Source: a virus. Taken from it: a DNA stretch of 39,142 nt. Under the pieces are notes generated by a model. That model saw nothing but the letters and a program-made list of their open reading frames with translations. It ran no database searches and had not been told where the DNA came from. The position numbers and the translations under genes are program-made. The stretch covers positions 1 through 39,142 of IMG/VR virus record IMGVR_UViG_3300036806_000215; one strand, written 5' to 3'. Shown piece by piece: positions 24,753 to 32,059 of the stretch. Each line of letters begins with the position of its first letter. The first letter of the stretch is position 1.

Positions 24753-25213
24753 CTGTTCCGCTCCTTCTCCATTTTTTGTACGAGCGATAGGACATCCTCT
24801 GTCTCGTCTCTACTAGAGTGGGAGGAATTCGATTTCTTTTTCCTCCACTGCTGCACCTGCAGGAATAGGCGAGAGAGTTGAAGAAATTCATCAATGGTCA
24901 AATCCTTCTCACGTAGGCGGGATGATGTGAGTTCGATAAGCTCTTGCTTGGTAACTGCTCCACGGTCTTTGTTCTCGCCCTCGAAGATGTTGAGCAGCTT
25001 TGTCATGGTGCTGTAACGAAGCACTCTGTGCGCTCTTATCCGAGCAGCCTTCTCGTTTTTGAAATGAGTTCCATATCCCGCATACACCGCAGCGAGGCGA
25101 TCCCCGGTCTCAAAGAACTTCACGGCGAACTTCTGCTGTTTCTCCGTCATGGACTTGAACAGCGGGTGCTGCTGGATGCCCTCAATGGTCTGGTAATTAG
25201 GCTGTGCTTCCAT
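24749..25213 (-). CDS. terS: Terminase small subunit
   Basis: 154 aa from the ATG at 25213, which lies inside the end of the preceding gene. MTEKQQKFAVKFFETGDRLAAVYAGYGT...KAARIRAHRVLRYSTMTKLL matches the helix-turn-helix DNA-recognition domain of small terminases (KQxxFxxxxxxxG...AAxxAGY...ARxxxxRLL pattern). It is followed by an oligomerisation helix (KQELIELTSSRLREKDLTIDEFLQLSRLFLQ). It would recognise the packaging site and load the large subunit. Confidence 0.85.
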   Translation of the reverse strand: MEAQPNYQTIEGIQQHPLFKSMTEKQQKFAVKFFETGDRLAAVYAGYGTHFKNEKAARIRAHRVLRYSTMTKLLNIFEGENKDRGAVTKQELIELTSSRLREKDLTIDEFLQLSRLFLQVQQWRKKKSNSSHSSRDETEDVLSLVQKMEKERNR

Positions 25214-25385
25214 GCCTAACCTCCAGTTCGAGCAGCTTCGCCAGATACTTGGCACTGCTCACTCGGTACTTCATGCAGAACTCTTCAGGCGTCAGCACGT
25301 GCAGGTCGTACTCCTCTGCCGTGAGCGTTCGGCTCCAGAGCTTCTGTGTTTCGTCCACAGCGGGACAGTGAGAATTCTTTGGCAT
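25197..25385 (-). CDS. Small protein before the terminase genes
   Basis: 62 aa starting MPKNSHCPAVDETQKLW; ATG overlaps the TAA of the glycosyltransferase gene (TAATG). Helical C-terminal half (LTPEEFCMKYRVSSAKYLAKLLELE) resembling a small helix-turn-helix. The end overlaps the small terminase start by 17 nt. Possibly DNA-binding; not recognised. Confidence 0.65.
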   Translation of the reverse strand: MPKNSHCPAVDETQKLWSRTLTAEEYDLHVLTPEEFCMKYRVSSAKYLAKLLELEVRHGSTA

Positions 25386-26785
25386 TACTTGCTCCTCTCG
25401 TGCGCGTACCACTCCCGCATGATTTCCGGCTGAACCGCGTGCATGGTGACGATGTCGGGAGTTAGCTTCTTGGGGTCGAAGCCTTCATTGAAGAACCAGT
25501 GAGCGGAGAATCCGGGTCTGTGTCCTGGGAGCATGACCGCTCGAATGCGAGCCTGAGTGAGTGCGTGGCCGACTGACACATCCTCGGCCCAGTGGTAAGG
25601 CTTGAACTCGGAAACTGCCTTCATCGCGCGTTTCGACAGCCAGTAACCCGGCCCACCAGTGCAGACTCCGCTGTGTTCATAACCCGCGTAGTCGAAGCGA
25701 TGTTCCAGCAGTCCCTTTACGAGGCGATCCACGTACACGGCTGTGTCGTCGTCACACTTGAAAACGTAGTCATAGCCTTCGCGGAGAGCGTACTTGCAAA
25801 TCTCGATGGTCTTCTGAGGCAGTGAGGCGTAGTCGTCGCCGCAAGGGAGGTAAACTTCGTCATCCAGAGCCGGACGCGGGTGAGGCTCACCGTAGAAAAA
25901 CTTGCCGGTGACGTGAGCCTTGAAAGGCTCGATGTCCTTGAACCACGTCTCGCGGACAGCATCAATGCGTGGATTGTCACCACTGATGTGAATATCGGTA
26001 CCGTATGGCTGCCCGTTGTAAGCCTTTGCTGGATCGAAATGAGGCGACTGTTCCGACTCCCACTTGCTGTACTCGAATTTGTGACAAGCCGGGACTGCGA
26101 TGAGAACCTTGGGCAGGGCTGGCAGCGGCTCAATAGCGCGGGAACGGCCTCCACCTGTATGAACCACGTGAATCTGCGGGAGGACGGCGATTCTGTAGCC
26201 CATGTCCAGATGCATCTTGGAGAGCTGCAACTCGTGGCCCAAGCCGTGAGTCCCGTAGGCTGCATGCCGGCCATAAGAACCGATGCGTTTGTAGTCAGAG
26301 AGCCGACGCAAGCCGGGATTGAAGTGACAACCACCCCAGCCTCCACGCCAGTAAGGCTCGTGAATCTTGAACGGGTATCGTGAGTCATTGGTGAGCGGGT
26401 GACCATTGCAATCATTTTTACGTAGGCTGACGCTCCATATCTCAGGATGCTTCTTGAGAATCTCCAGAGACGGAGCCATGAACCCTTGCTCGGTAAAGAG
26501 CCAGTCGTCCTCGCAATGAAAGATGAACTCAGTGGTGATTTCCTGATACAGGCGATCAATGGAGTAAATCTGGCCCATACGGAGACCATTGCTGATCCAA
26601 GTGACAGGGCCGAGATCACGGAACCTGCGCTCGTTTAGCCAGTCTGGCCGCTCAATATCGCCATCCTCAATGATGATGGTCTGCTGCGGAGGAATGTCAG
26701 TACAGTTGCAGAAGGACTCAAGTGTCTGTTTGAGCAAGTCGTGGCGACCACAGGATGTAACAGCAAGGGTTATGTTCGAGGCCAT
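25385..26785 (-). CDS. Two-domain glycosyltransferase (GT2-like plus GT31/galactosyltransferase-like)
   Basis: 466 aa from the ATG at 26785 (an in-frame TTG precedes it directly). The N-terminal half, ITLAVTSCGRHDLLKQTLESF...TIIIEDGD and an acidic FHCEDDW near residue 93, fits a GT-A fold transferase. The C-terminal half has KVLIAVPACHKFEY, an expected VRETWF segment, YVFKCDDDTAVYVDRL (DxD near 345), GGPGYWLSKRAM and EDVSVG, the pattern of beta-1,3-galactosyltransferase-like GT31 enzymes. Two transferase domains in one chain suggest stepwise addition of two sugars. It heads the late operon, so targets could be virion proteins, DNA or host glycans. No clear ribosome site. Confidence 0.8.
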   Translation of the reverse strand: MASNITLAVTSCGRHDLLKQTLESFCNCTDIPPQQTIIIEDGDIERPDWLNERRFRDLGPVTWISNGLRMGQIYSIDRLYQEITTEFIFHCEDDWLFTEQGFMAPSLEILKKHPEIWSVSLRKNDCNGHPLTNDSRYPFKIHEPYWRGGWGGCHFNPGLRRLSDYKRIGSYGRHAAYGTHGLGHELQLSKMHLDMGYRIAVLPQIHVVHTGGGRSRAIEPLPALPKVLIAVPACHKFEYSKWESEQSPHFDPAKAYNGQPYGTDIHISGDNPRIDAVRETWFKDIEPFKAHVTGKFFYGEPHPRPALDDEVYLPCGDDYASLPQKTIEICKYALREGYDYVFKCDDDTAVYVDRLVKGLLEHRFDYAGYEHSGVCTGGPGYWLSKRAMKAVSEFKPYHWAEDVSVGHALTQARIRAVMLPGHRPGFSAHWFFNEGFDPKKLTPDIVTMHAVQPEIMREWYAHERSK

Positions 26786-26927
26786 CAACCGAGTGCGCGG
26801 AAGTCGGGAATCTGAGACTAATTGCTAAACGGGAATTCTTATGACGTTAGGCGGTGGTGATATTGGTGAGGATTGCGGTGGGATCCCAGAGCGATATGAG
26901 ATTGGGTGGAAATCTGAAATTTCACTC

Positions 26928-27245
26928 TTGCCACGCCCCAGCTAGCTCCACTGAAGGGGTGCCACACCCGGCTCATCATTCATACGAAGGAACTCCATCA
27001 CCCGGCTCCGAGTGGGAGAGGCCACGGTGTCATCCTGTGCTCCGCACGACTGATGACACACTACGACTCCAAGGCAGAACGGGTGAGGCGGATTGGGAGA
27101 TGCAGATGACTAATGCGCCGGATGCAGCTCCGCTGCCGTCACGGAGTGACAATGCGCATCTCAGAGGCGACTAGAGCTGGATATTGAGCGGCATGGTGAC
27201 TGTCTCAAATGGCGACGGTGATGTGTCATGGTGGGTTTGCCTTTG
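26928..27245. repeat. 315-bp tandem repeat, copy 1
   Basis: Identical over 318 bp to 27243..27560 (unit 315 bp, 3-bp TTG overlap). Contains three hairpins: GGGTG-CCA-CACCC (26957..26969); GTGTCATC...GATGACAC (27027..27059) with an inner GTGC-TCC-GCAC; and GTCAC-GGA-GTGAC (27138..27150), the last enclosed by GAGATGC (27097..27103) and GCATCTC (27156..27162). The order suggests a folded RNA or a protein-binding DNA element. Confidence 0.9.
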
Positions 27246-27560
27246 CCACGCCCCAGCTAGCTCCACTGAAGGGGTGCCACACCCGGCTCATCATTCATAC
27301 GAAGGAACTCCATCACCCGGCTCCGAGTGGGAGAGGCCACGGTGTCATCCTGTGCTCCGCACGACTGATGACACACTACGACTCCAAGGCAGAACGGGTG
27401 AGGCGGATTGGGAGATGCAGATGACTAATGCGCCGGATGCAGCTCCGCTGCCGTCACGGAGTGACAATGCGCATCTCAGAGGCGACTAGAGCTGGATATT
27501 GAGCGGCATGGTGACTGTCTCAAATGGCGACGGTGATGTGTCATGGTGGGTTTGCCTTTG
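27243..27560. repeat. 315-bp tandem repeat, copy 2
   Basis: Second copy, all hairpins shifted by 315 bp (for example 27342..27374 for the long one). No differences seen from copy 1. It ends 24 bp before the ATG of the 27585 gene, so its last part is that gene's upstream region. Confidence 0.9.
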
Positions 27561-27584
27561 TGAGAGTCATTTATCATTTGACGT

Positions 27585-28223
27585 ATGGAAAGTGCGATTA
27601 TCGTCAAATTGAGAGACGAGCTTGAGCTTGACTTACAGCGGGAGTCGCAGGTTCTCTACATACTTGCTGAGATCAGAAAATTGATCGAGCATCGTAAGGA
27701 CAGAGGACTGAGCGATTACTCCGAGTTGAAGTTCTATTGCAACTGGGCCTTGCATATAAGAATTGACCGAGACGACAAGAACGTAACCACTCTCTTTGAT
27801 GGTGTGGACGTTCTGGAAGGGATCAGTTTCGAGGATTATGTTCAAAGTTCATTCTTTAATCTTGTATCGAATTTCCAGCTCATGCGGTCATCGCTCGGTC
27901 AATTCTTAGCTGAACATAAACTGCCCACCAAAATCATTGACACGGACAGCAATTGGAATACGTTTCTTTTTCTGTTCTGCGGTGTCATCTCAGAAGTGCC
28001 ATTGGTCTACAGAGGGAATCCCACAAGAGCAGAGATGATCCAAGAGTTGACCGTCATCCGAGAGGATGGAGAATCTCCAAATGTCTTTCGTCTGCATTGG
28101 ACGGCCAAGCTTTTTAATGGACTGGTACAAGGAGTGATTACCGATTGCCCCGAATCCGATATCGAGTATGACTGGTTTTCGGGAAAACCTTTAGGTTGGG
28201 ATTATGGCTCCGGCAACTCATAA
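27585..28223 (+). CDS. Unrecognised accessory protein
   Basis: 212 aa, charged, with an N-terminal helix (KLRDELELDLQRESQVLYILAEIRKLIEHRK), then an aromatic-rich mixed region. There is no signal peptide or catalytic motif that I can name. It is the only plus-strand gene here and its end overlaps the converging gene 28202..28420 by 22 nt. Position directly behind the tandem repeat makes it a candidate partner of that element or a cargo gene. Confidence 0.75.
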   Translation: MESAIIVKLRDELELDLQRESQVLYILAEIRKLIEHRKDRGLSDYSELKFYCNWALHIRIDRDDKNVTTLFDGVDVLEGISFEDYVQSSFFNLVSNFQLMRSSLGQFLAEHKLPTKIIDTDSNWNTFLFLFCGVISEVPLVYRGNPTRAEMIQELTVIREDGESPNVFRLHWTAKLFNGLVQGVITDCPESDIEYDWFSGKPLGWDYGSGNS

Positions 28224-28420
28224 CGGATAGCAGGGTCATAAACATTGGGCATATCTAACATGGGCAACGGTTCTAGAATCAGTTGACAGCGAACGCACAG
28301 GAGTTTGCCTTCATCTGGTGCCGCGAAGAAATGATGCAGACATACCGCTTGCTCCTTCTCCTTCTGAGCGCACAGTTGCTCGTACACTCGCTGTTGAAAC
28401 GGATTCTGATAGACCTTCAT
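28202..28420 (-). CDS. Small zinc-binding protein of the early operon
   Basis: 72 aa from the ATG that shares one base with the preceding stop (TGATG). Motif AVCLHHFFAA...KLLCVRCQLILEP: CxHH plus CxxC, likely one zinc. Last gene of the leftward early operon that includes the replication genes. Function unknown. Confidence 0.65.
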   Translation of the reverse strand: MKVYQNPFQQRVYEQLCAQKEKEQAVCLHHFFAAPDEGKLLCVRCQLILEPLPMLDMPNVYDPAIRYELPEP

Positions 28421-28731
28421 CACCAGCTGCCTTTCATACCTGCGATTGTGTGAGAAGTTCCATCCGGGAAATAAACAGTATGCTCTGGCATTTCCCAAGT
28501 TCCATTCGCCAGAGATTCATATGCTATCGGTGCGTCATATTCTCTGGGATTCTCGTCCATGTACAGAACTTCGGGAATCACTCTCGCTAACGGGAAGTGC
28601 GTGTTGGGCTGAGACACACCGTACTTGAATTTGTAACTGACAAGATTTCGTAATTCACCCTGCTGATCAAAGGCCTGCTGGAACTGCTGTTGTAACTCCT
28701 CGTAAAACTTCTTCTCTTGCTGGTAACTCAT
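28420..28731 (-). CDS. Small early protein, unknown
   Basis: 103 aa from the ATG overlapping the previous stop (ATGA). Gln/Glu-rich helical start (MSYQQEKKFYEELQQQFQQAF), then a part rich in aromatic and proline residues (THFPLARVIPEVLYMDENPREYDAP). No recognised family. Confidence 0.65.
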   Translation of the reverse strand: MSYQQEKKFYEELQQQFQQAFDQQGELRNLVSYKFKYGVSQPNTHFPLARVIPEVLYMDENPREYDAPIAYESLANGTWEMPEHTVYFPDGTSHTIAGMKGSW

Positions 28732-28934
28732 CTCGCAATGCTCCAAAGCTTTATCGGGATGGCGTAGGAATCATGGCCGTAACGGAGTCTGAAATTGGCC
28801 TCATATTGGCGCGAGAGTCCTGACCTCATTTCCACCTGCTGACGCGGCTCAGCTACATACCGGCAGCACTTCCACCATCCCGAAAACTCAAAACTGTCTC
28901 GCAAACTCTGGAAAGTCCACAAATCTTTCCTCAC
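28728..28934 (-). CDS. Small early protein, start uncertain
   Basis: 68 aa if the GTG at 28934 is used, which overlaps the upstream gene by 47 nt without a good ribosome site; a 33-aa form from an internal ATG (MRSGLSRQY) is possible. The 3' half (GLSRQYEANFRLRYGHDSYAIPIKLW) looks coding. The coupled ATGA to the next gene supports that the frame is translated. Confidence 0.4.
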   Translation of the reverse strand: MRKDLWTFQSLRDSFEFSGWWKCCRYVAEPRQQVEMRSGLSRQYEANFRLRYGHDSYAIPIKLWSIAR

Positions 28935-29055
28935 TGGCAGACAGCTTGCGGATCAATCGCATGTCTTCCGGATTCATTTCATCCAATTCCCGAACATGAA
29001 TATCTCTGCCAGAATCGGGGCAACGGAAATATAGCGACTGTTTTAGGATGAACAC
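28888..29055 (-). CDS. 55-aa small early protein
   Basis: Starts at GTG sharing one base with the previous stop (TAGTG), with GGAGGA 7 nt upstream. The protein begins MFILKQSLYFRCPDSGRDIHV and ends in an acidic helix (SASEERFVDFPEF). A longer upstream extension is open but lies over the 53-aa gene. Function unknown. Confidence 0.55.
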   Translation of the reverse strand: MFILKQSLYFRCPDSGRDIHVRELDEMNPEDMRLIRKLSASEERFVDFPEFARQF

Positions 29056-29216
29056 TATAATTCCTCCAATATCTCGTCTAAGATCGGACACATGCACCAC
29101 TCTAGAGGACAGCTGCAGCGACCGCACATAAGAAGTTCGCGAGTCTTGCGTTCTTCCTCAATTCTGGCTTGCTGCTTATCCAACCAGCGTTCATGTTCTT
29201 TATCTTCAATGGTCAT
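29055..29216 (-). CDS. 53-aa small cysteine-rich protein
   Basis: MTIEDKEHERWLDKQQARIE, a basic helical start, then MCGRCSCPLEWCMCP: five cysteines as CxxCxC and CxC, likely a zinc site, and an acidic tail (ILDEILEEL). TTGGAGT lies about 9 nt before the ATG, and the gene begins 6 nt after the helicase-loader stop. Its stop overlaps the next start. Possible partner of the replication proteins; unrecognised. Confidence 0.6.
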   Translation of the reverse strand: MTIEDKEHERWLDKQQARIEEERKTRELLMCGRCSCPLEWCMCPILDEILEEL

Positions 29217-29222
29217 GATTTT

Positions 29223-29867
29223 TTACTCCAATTCCACCGCAGCGCAACGCTCTTCAATTCTGCGGTTGATGTGTACGTCAAAACGCTGAGCGAACTCATC
29301 GCGTGTAAGATTCGTCGTGATGACCATTCTGCAATTGTTGTCATAGGCAGAACGAACGAGAGGGTTCACATACTGGATCAAATGATCCTTGTCAGAAACC
29401 TTGTCGAACTCATCAATGAACAGACAGGGCGTATAGCTAAACTCCCGATTTCGCTTGAGAACTTCCACCGTAACCTCGGGAGCTGTCACGCGACGACCGA
29501 ACTGGTGAGCAGCAGTCTCTTGTTGCCACACTCCAAGATCGAACCAGTACAGTTTCGTGGTGACTCCCTGGCCCATTTCCCGCTCAATGCTTTGCCTTTT
29601 AGCAGCTTCCGCAAATACAGCGGCCATGTAAGTTGTCTTTCCGAATCCGGGAGGGCCGTAGATAATCAGGCTCTGGTGTTGATTCTTCTCCAGCAGCTCC
29701 AACAGGCCGCTCTGCACCTTAGCGTGCTTCTCAGCAGACATGAAGCAGTCCGAGCTGTACGGAACTGGCAGTCGAGCCTGCCGATATTTCGCTGGCACTT
29801 TTTCCATCAGCGCGGCGAAGTAGCTCTGTGCGGAGCTAGAATTTAATGCTTGGCTTGCGTGGGACAT
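29223..29867 (-). CDS. DnaC-like helicase-loader ATPase
   Basis: 214 aa AAA+ protein. Walker A G71-PPGFG-K77-T78, Walker B LFIDEFD (D152-E153), sensor I TTN (184-186) and a late arginine (NRRIEERC). The family loads the replicative DNA helicase at phage or host origins. It overlaps the end of the initiator gene by 32 nt, the usual initiator-loader pair (lambda O/P- or DnaC-like). No helicase is encoded nearby, so it probably recruits the host DnaB. Confidence 0.88.
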   Translation of the reverse strand: MSHASQALNSSSAQSYFAALMEKVPAKYRQARLPVPYSSDCFMSAEKHAKVQSGLLELLEKNQHQSLIIYGPPGFGKTTYMAAVFAEAAKRQSIEREMGQGVTTKLYWFDLGVWQQETAAHQFGRRVTAPEVTVEVLKRNREFSYTPCLFIDEFDKVSDKDHLIQYVNPLVRSAYDNNCRMVITTNLTRDEFAQRFDVHINRRIEERCAAVELE

Positions 29868-30702
29868 ATACCTCCTTCAGGCTGGCAGCCTTGGTTGGGT
29901 CTTGATCTTTAACTGCGGCGACGGCGTTCTTCTTGGCTTTCTTCTCACCACGGAACTGATTGATGATCTTTTCCGCTTTGTTGACGAAGTTCTCCGCGTT
30001 GTAAATACACTTGGGCCAGAAATCGCTCTTGGTTAACGCCCAGCCCATGGCGCGGGCCACTTCTTCGGCCTCATACGGGCCATCGGGTTTCACCAGGATG
30101 TAAAGCTGCTCATTCCACTTATCCATGGTGTTCGGATTGTTGTATTGCTCCGGGGAATCCAAGAGAAGGAAAAGAGCCTTGGCAAGGTTTTGGTGTTTCT
30201 TAACGGGAGCTGCGTCAGCACTCTGACCCTGATTCTGATCACCCGTTCCAGTCTCAGGTTTGGATTCCGTCTTTGAGGAGCTGCTCTTCTCTTTATTTAA
30301 GTTAATTTCTCTTCTCTTTAGTTTATTTGTAAAACTATCCTTCTCATTCGATGGGGCCAAAAACCCTCGTGAAATCAGCGTGAGTAACGCCTGACGACAG
30401 TCTGAGTACAGTTTGCCTGACACGTGCATCATGTCTGTGAGCTGCGTGACGTTATTCTCAAGGTTGTGTGACATGCGGGTGCATTGTCTCCGGCACCAAT
30501 CGAGCACCCATCTGGTCGTTGGGTTCAACGCTGAATATTGCGGGTCGAAGTCTTTGTGCAGGGAGTCTTTTATCCAAGAAGGATTTTTCAGACTGAGCAC
30601 ATCCTTCTGGTATTCGAAGAACCCCTTGATCTCCAAGTAAGGAGCGCCTTGGGTAAGCTCCTCCCACTTCTGTTGCCATTCCGGTTTCTGCTTCTCGCTC
30701 AC
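29836..30702 (-). CDS. Replication initiator-like protein with winged helix
   Basis: 288 aa from a GTG with TTGGAGCG just upstream. Residues about 60-118 (NPTTRWVLDWCRRQCTRM...NVTQLTDMMHVSGKLYSDCRQALLTLISRGFLA) resemble a winged-helix DNA-binding domain; then a disordered Lys/Ser linker (120-175) and a C-terminal helical domain (KALFLLLDSPEQYN...GWALTKSDFWPKC). Such proteins bind an origin, often within their own gene, and hand over to the loader. The A/T-rich part of the linker-coding DNA (about 30290-30330) could serve as an unwinding region. Confidence 0.7.
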   Translation of the reverse strand: MSEKQKPEWQQKWEELTQGAPYLEIKGFFEYQKDVLSLKNPSWIKDSLHKDFDPQYSALNPTTRWVLDWCRRQCTRMSHNLENNVTQLTDMMHVSGKLYSDCRQALLTLISRGFLAPSNEKDSFTNKLKRREINLNKEKSSSSKTESKPETGTGDQNQGQSADAAPVKKHQNLAKALFLLLDSPEQYNNPNTMDKWNEQLYILVKPDGPYEAEEVARAMGWALTKSDFWPKCIYNAENFVNKAEKIINQFRGEKKAKKNAVAAVKDQDPTKAASLKEVYVPRKPSIKF

Positions 30703-30720
30703 AATCGCTCCAATGGCCTA

Positions 30721-30768
30721 CGGCCCGAAGACCTGTTCCGGTCAGGGAGGGCAGGAGTCTTCGGGCCG
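30721..30768. promoter_or_regulatory. 12-bp inverted repeat in the leader of the replication gene
   Basis: CGGCCCGAAGAC (30721..30732) and GTCTTCGGGCCG (30757..30768), perfect arms around a 24-nt loop. It ends about 9 nt upstream of the ribosome site of the initiator gene. The loop includes an 11-mer whose complement lies at 30802..30812. It could be an RNA control element or a replication/operator site. Confidence 0.75.
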
Positions 30769-30812
30769 CTTTGTACAACGTCTTAGAAACTGGTTGCTGT
30801 TCCTGACCGGAA
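30736..30812. repeat. Inverted pair of 11-bp boxes (TTCCGGTCAGG)
   Basis: TTCCGGTCAGG at 30736..30746 and its reverse complement CCTGACCGGAA at 30802..30812. One box is in the loop of the larger hairpin, so pairing of the two would make a pseudoknot in the transcript; as DNA they look like two operator half-sites, each itself near-palindromic (TTCC...GGAA). Confidence 0.7.
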
Positions 30813-30860
30813 ACAATCTTCAATACTGATTCCCACAGCAGCAAAATTCGGGTTGCGTTA

Positions 30861-31151
30861 TCAAACTTTCTTTCGGGTGAAAAATTGACCACAAACCTCG
30901 AGGTTCATGCCAGTGGCTAAGAATCCGATCTTCTCCAACTCTGCTCGGAGCCTGCGAGGTACTGGGCCGCTCAACCGGAGCCGCTTGGTGATCGTCCGAC
31001 GCTTGCCACTATTCAAGCCCCCATGCTCTTCAAATGGCATTTCTCCACGAGCTACAGCGTTCTCAATCAGTAGCTGGAAAAGATTCTTGAGGAGGTCACG
31101 GTTCCCACCTCGGACATCAACAGCCTTTTTGCGTGGCTGAGTTTTATTCAT
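30861..31151 (-). CDS. Small basic protein upstream of the replication genes
   Basis: 96 aa from the ATG at 31151, preferred over longer upstream starts because GAAAGG precedes it. Very basic (MNKTQPRKKAVDVRGGNRD..., GKRRTITKRLRLSGPVPRRLRAEL). It heads the leftward early operon. Composition and position fit a DNA- or RNA-binding early regulator. No helix-turn-helix recognised with confidence. Confidence 0.6.
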   Translation of the reverse strand: MNKTQPRKKAVDVRGGNRDLLKNLFQLLIENAVARGEMPFEEHGGLNSGKRRTITKRLRLSGPVPRRLRAELEKIGFLATGMNLEVCGQFFTRKKV

Positions 31152-31338
31152 GCTAGTGCGCCTTTCATTTTTGATTGTAGGAATCAGATGATTTTGATCT
31201 AGGGCCGCGATGCAAAACACAGCGGTAGAAAATCTTGAGCCTATATGCACGAGCACAATCTGTTGTGTGGTGTGGTAATTGGCTAGCGGCTGATATGCAG
31301 AGGTTCAGCAGCTTCCGGCTTATCTAGCAGAGGAAGTT

Positions 31339-32010
31339 ATGAACCTGAAAGAAGACTGGACACATGCCCACACTCGCACGGTTATAGCTGCTGTATTTGT
31401 TCTTGGATTGCTGGTGTGGCTGTATGTTCACGAGTCCAAAAACAAAGGTCAGGAACTCGCTGAACTCAAAACCTTCATCGCTCAGAAAGAGGCCGACCGG
31501 AATAAGCAGGATGCAGATGCGAAGGCTGCGTTGGCTGCTGCCCAGGCAAGGATTGAGGAGCTTGAAAAGCAGAAGCAGCAGGTCATTACTCAGCCGGCAC
31601 TGGCTCCGCAGATCATCCGCGAGTACATTCCAACCTCCACGCCGATTCAACAAACTGCTCCCATCACCAAAGACACCCTGCCGGATGCTCCTATCGCTCA
31701 GCTCACACTGAAGAATGAGCAAGACCTCGCGGCTTTTGCTCTAACTTGCAAGCAATGCGATACAGAGCGGGATGCACTCAAGAAGACAATAGCTACAAAG
31801 GAAAACGACATACAGACCTTGACCGAGGAGCGGGACAAGGCTGTCCAGACATCACAGGGTGGAAGTGTTTGGCATCGAGTTACCAAGATCATGAAGGTGA
31901 GCGCCTGCGCTGGCCTCGGAGCTGGAGCCGGTGCGACTGTTCGCAAGCCAGGGAGTGCCGCAATTGGAGCAGCCGCTGGTGCGGTGATTTGCTCCGTTGT
32001 TGGGAAGTAA
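31339..32010 (+). CDS. Membrane-anchored coiled-coil protein
   Basis: 223 aa. One N-terminal membrane helix (about 14-30, RTVIAAVFVLGLLVWLYV), then coiled coil (SKNKGQELAELKTFIAQKEADRN...RIEELEKQKQQV), a Pro/Thr linker, a CxxC (TCKQCD) and a second coiled coil, ending in a Gly/Ala-rich hydrophobic tail (GLGAGAGATVRKPGS...IGAAAGAVICSVVG). GAGGAAG lies 2 nt before ATG. The topology is like an inner-membrane spanin, but the Gly-zipper tail is not. It could instead act in superinfection exclusion. Confidence 0.7.
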   Translation: MNLKEDWTHAHTRTVIAAVFVLGLLVWLYVHESKNKGQELAELKTFIAQKEADRNKQDADAKAALAAAQARIEELEKQKQQVITQPALAPQIIREYIPTSTPIQQTAPITKDTLPDAPIAQLTLKNEQDLAAFALTCKQCDTERDALKKTIATKENDIQTLTEERDKAVQTSQGGSVWHRVTKIMKVSACAGLGAGAGATVRKPGSAAIGAAAGAVICSVVGK

Positions 32011-32044
32011 CCCAGTTTGATAACTGTCGCAGTAATTCTCGATT

Positions 32045-32059
32045 CGCCTCACTTAGGCG
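32045..32059 (+). promoter_or_regulatory. Hairpin over the ribosome site of the GIY-YIG gene
   Basis: CGCCT, loop CACTT, AGGCG, directly abutting the ATG at 32060. It would hide the only Shine-Dalgarno-like bases (AGG). Suggests low or regulated translation of the nuclease. Confidence 0.45.

Larger units (their letters stand above)
26786..27584. other. 799-bp non-coding interval with tandem repeats
   Basis: Separates the leftward late operon from the rightward gene 27585. About 80 percent of it is two identical 315-bp copies. Short plus-strand open frames exist in each copy, but their proteins are low-complexity and lack ribosome sites. It must contain the late operon promoter and that of the 27585 gene, although I could not pick convincing hexamers. 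Confidence 0.6.

Noticed and set aside
24817-24837. TAGTAGAG-like sequence within the small terminase gene, similar to the late leader motif
   Set aside because: Only the 9-mer TAGTAGAGA matches and it is inside coding sequence, so chance is likely.
25717-26619. Long 300-aa minus-strand open frame in the glycosyltransferase region
   Set aside because: A different-frame shadow of the glycosyltransferase gene, which has clear motifs; this one is Ser/Arg/Thr-rich without any.
26854-27489. Two plus-strand open frames (about 100 aa) sharing an identical 81-residue C-terminal part
   Set aside because: They are the translation of the 315-bp repeat; no ribosome sites, odd composition rich in Pro, His and Ser, and stem-loops explain the sequence better. 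The unit being divisible by three keeps the frames alike.
30458-30892. Minus-strand 144-aa open frame across the replication leader
   Set aside because: It overlaps the initiator gene by 245 bp in another frame. Its first 60 residues look almost protein-like, so a short leader gene cannot be fully excluded, but the inverted repeats explain the region better.
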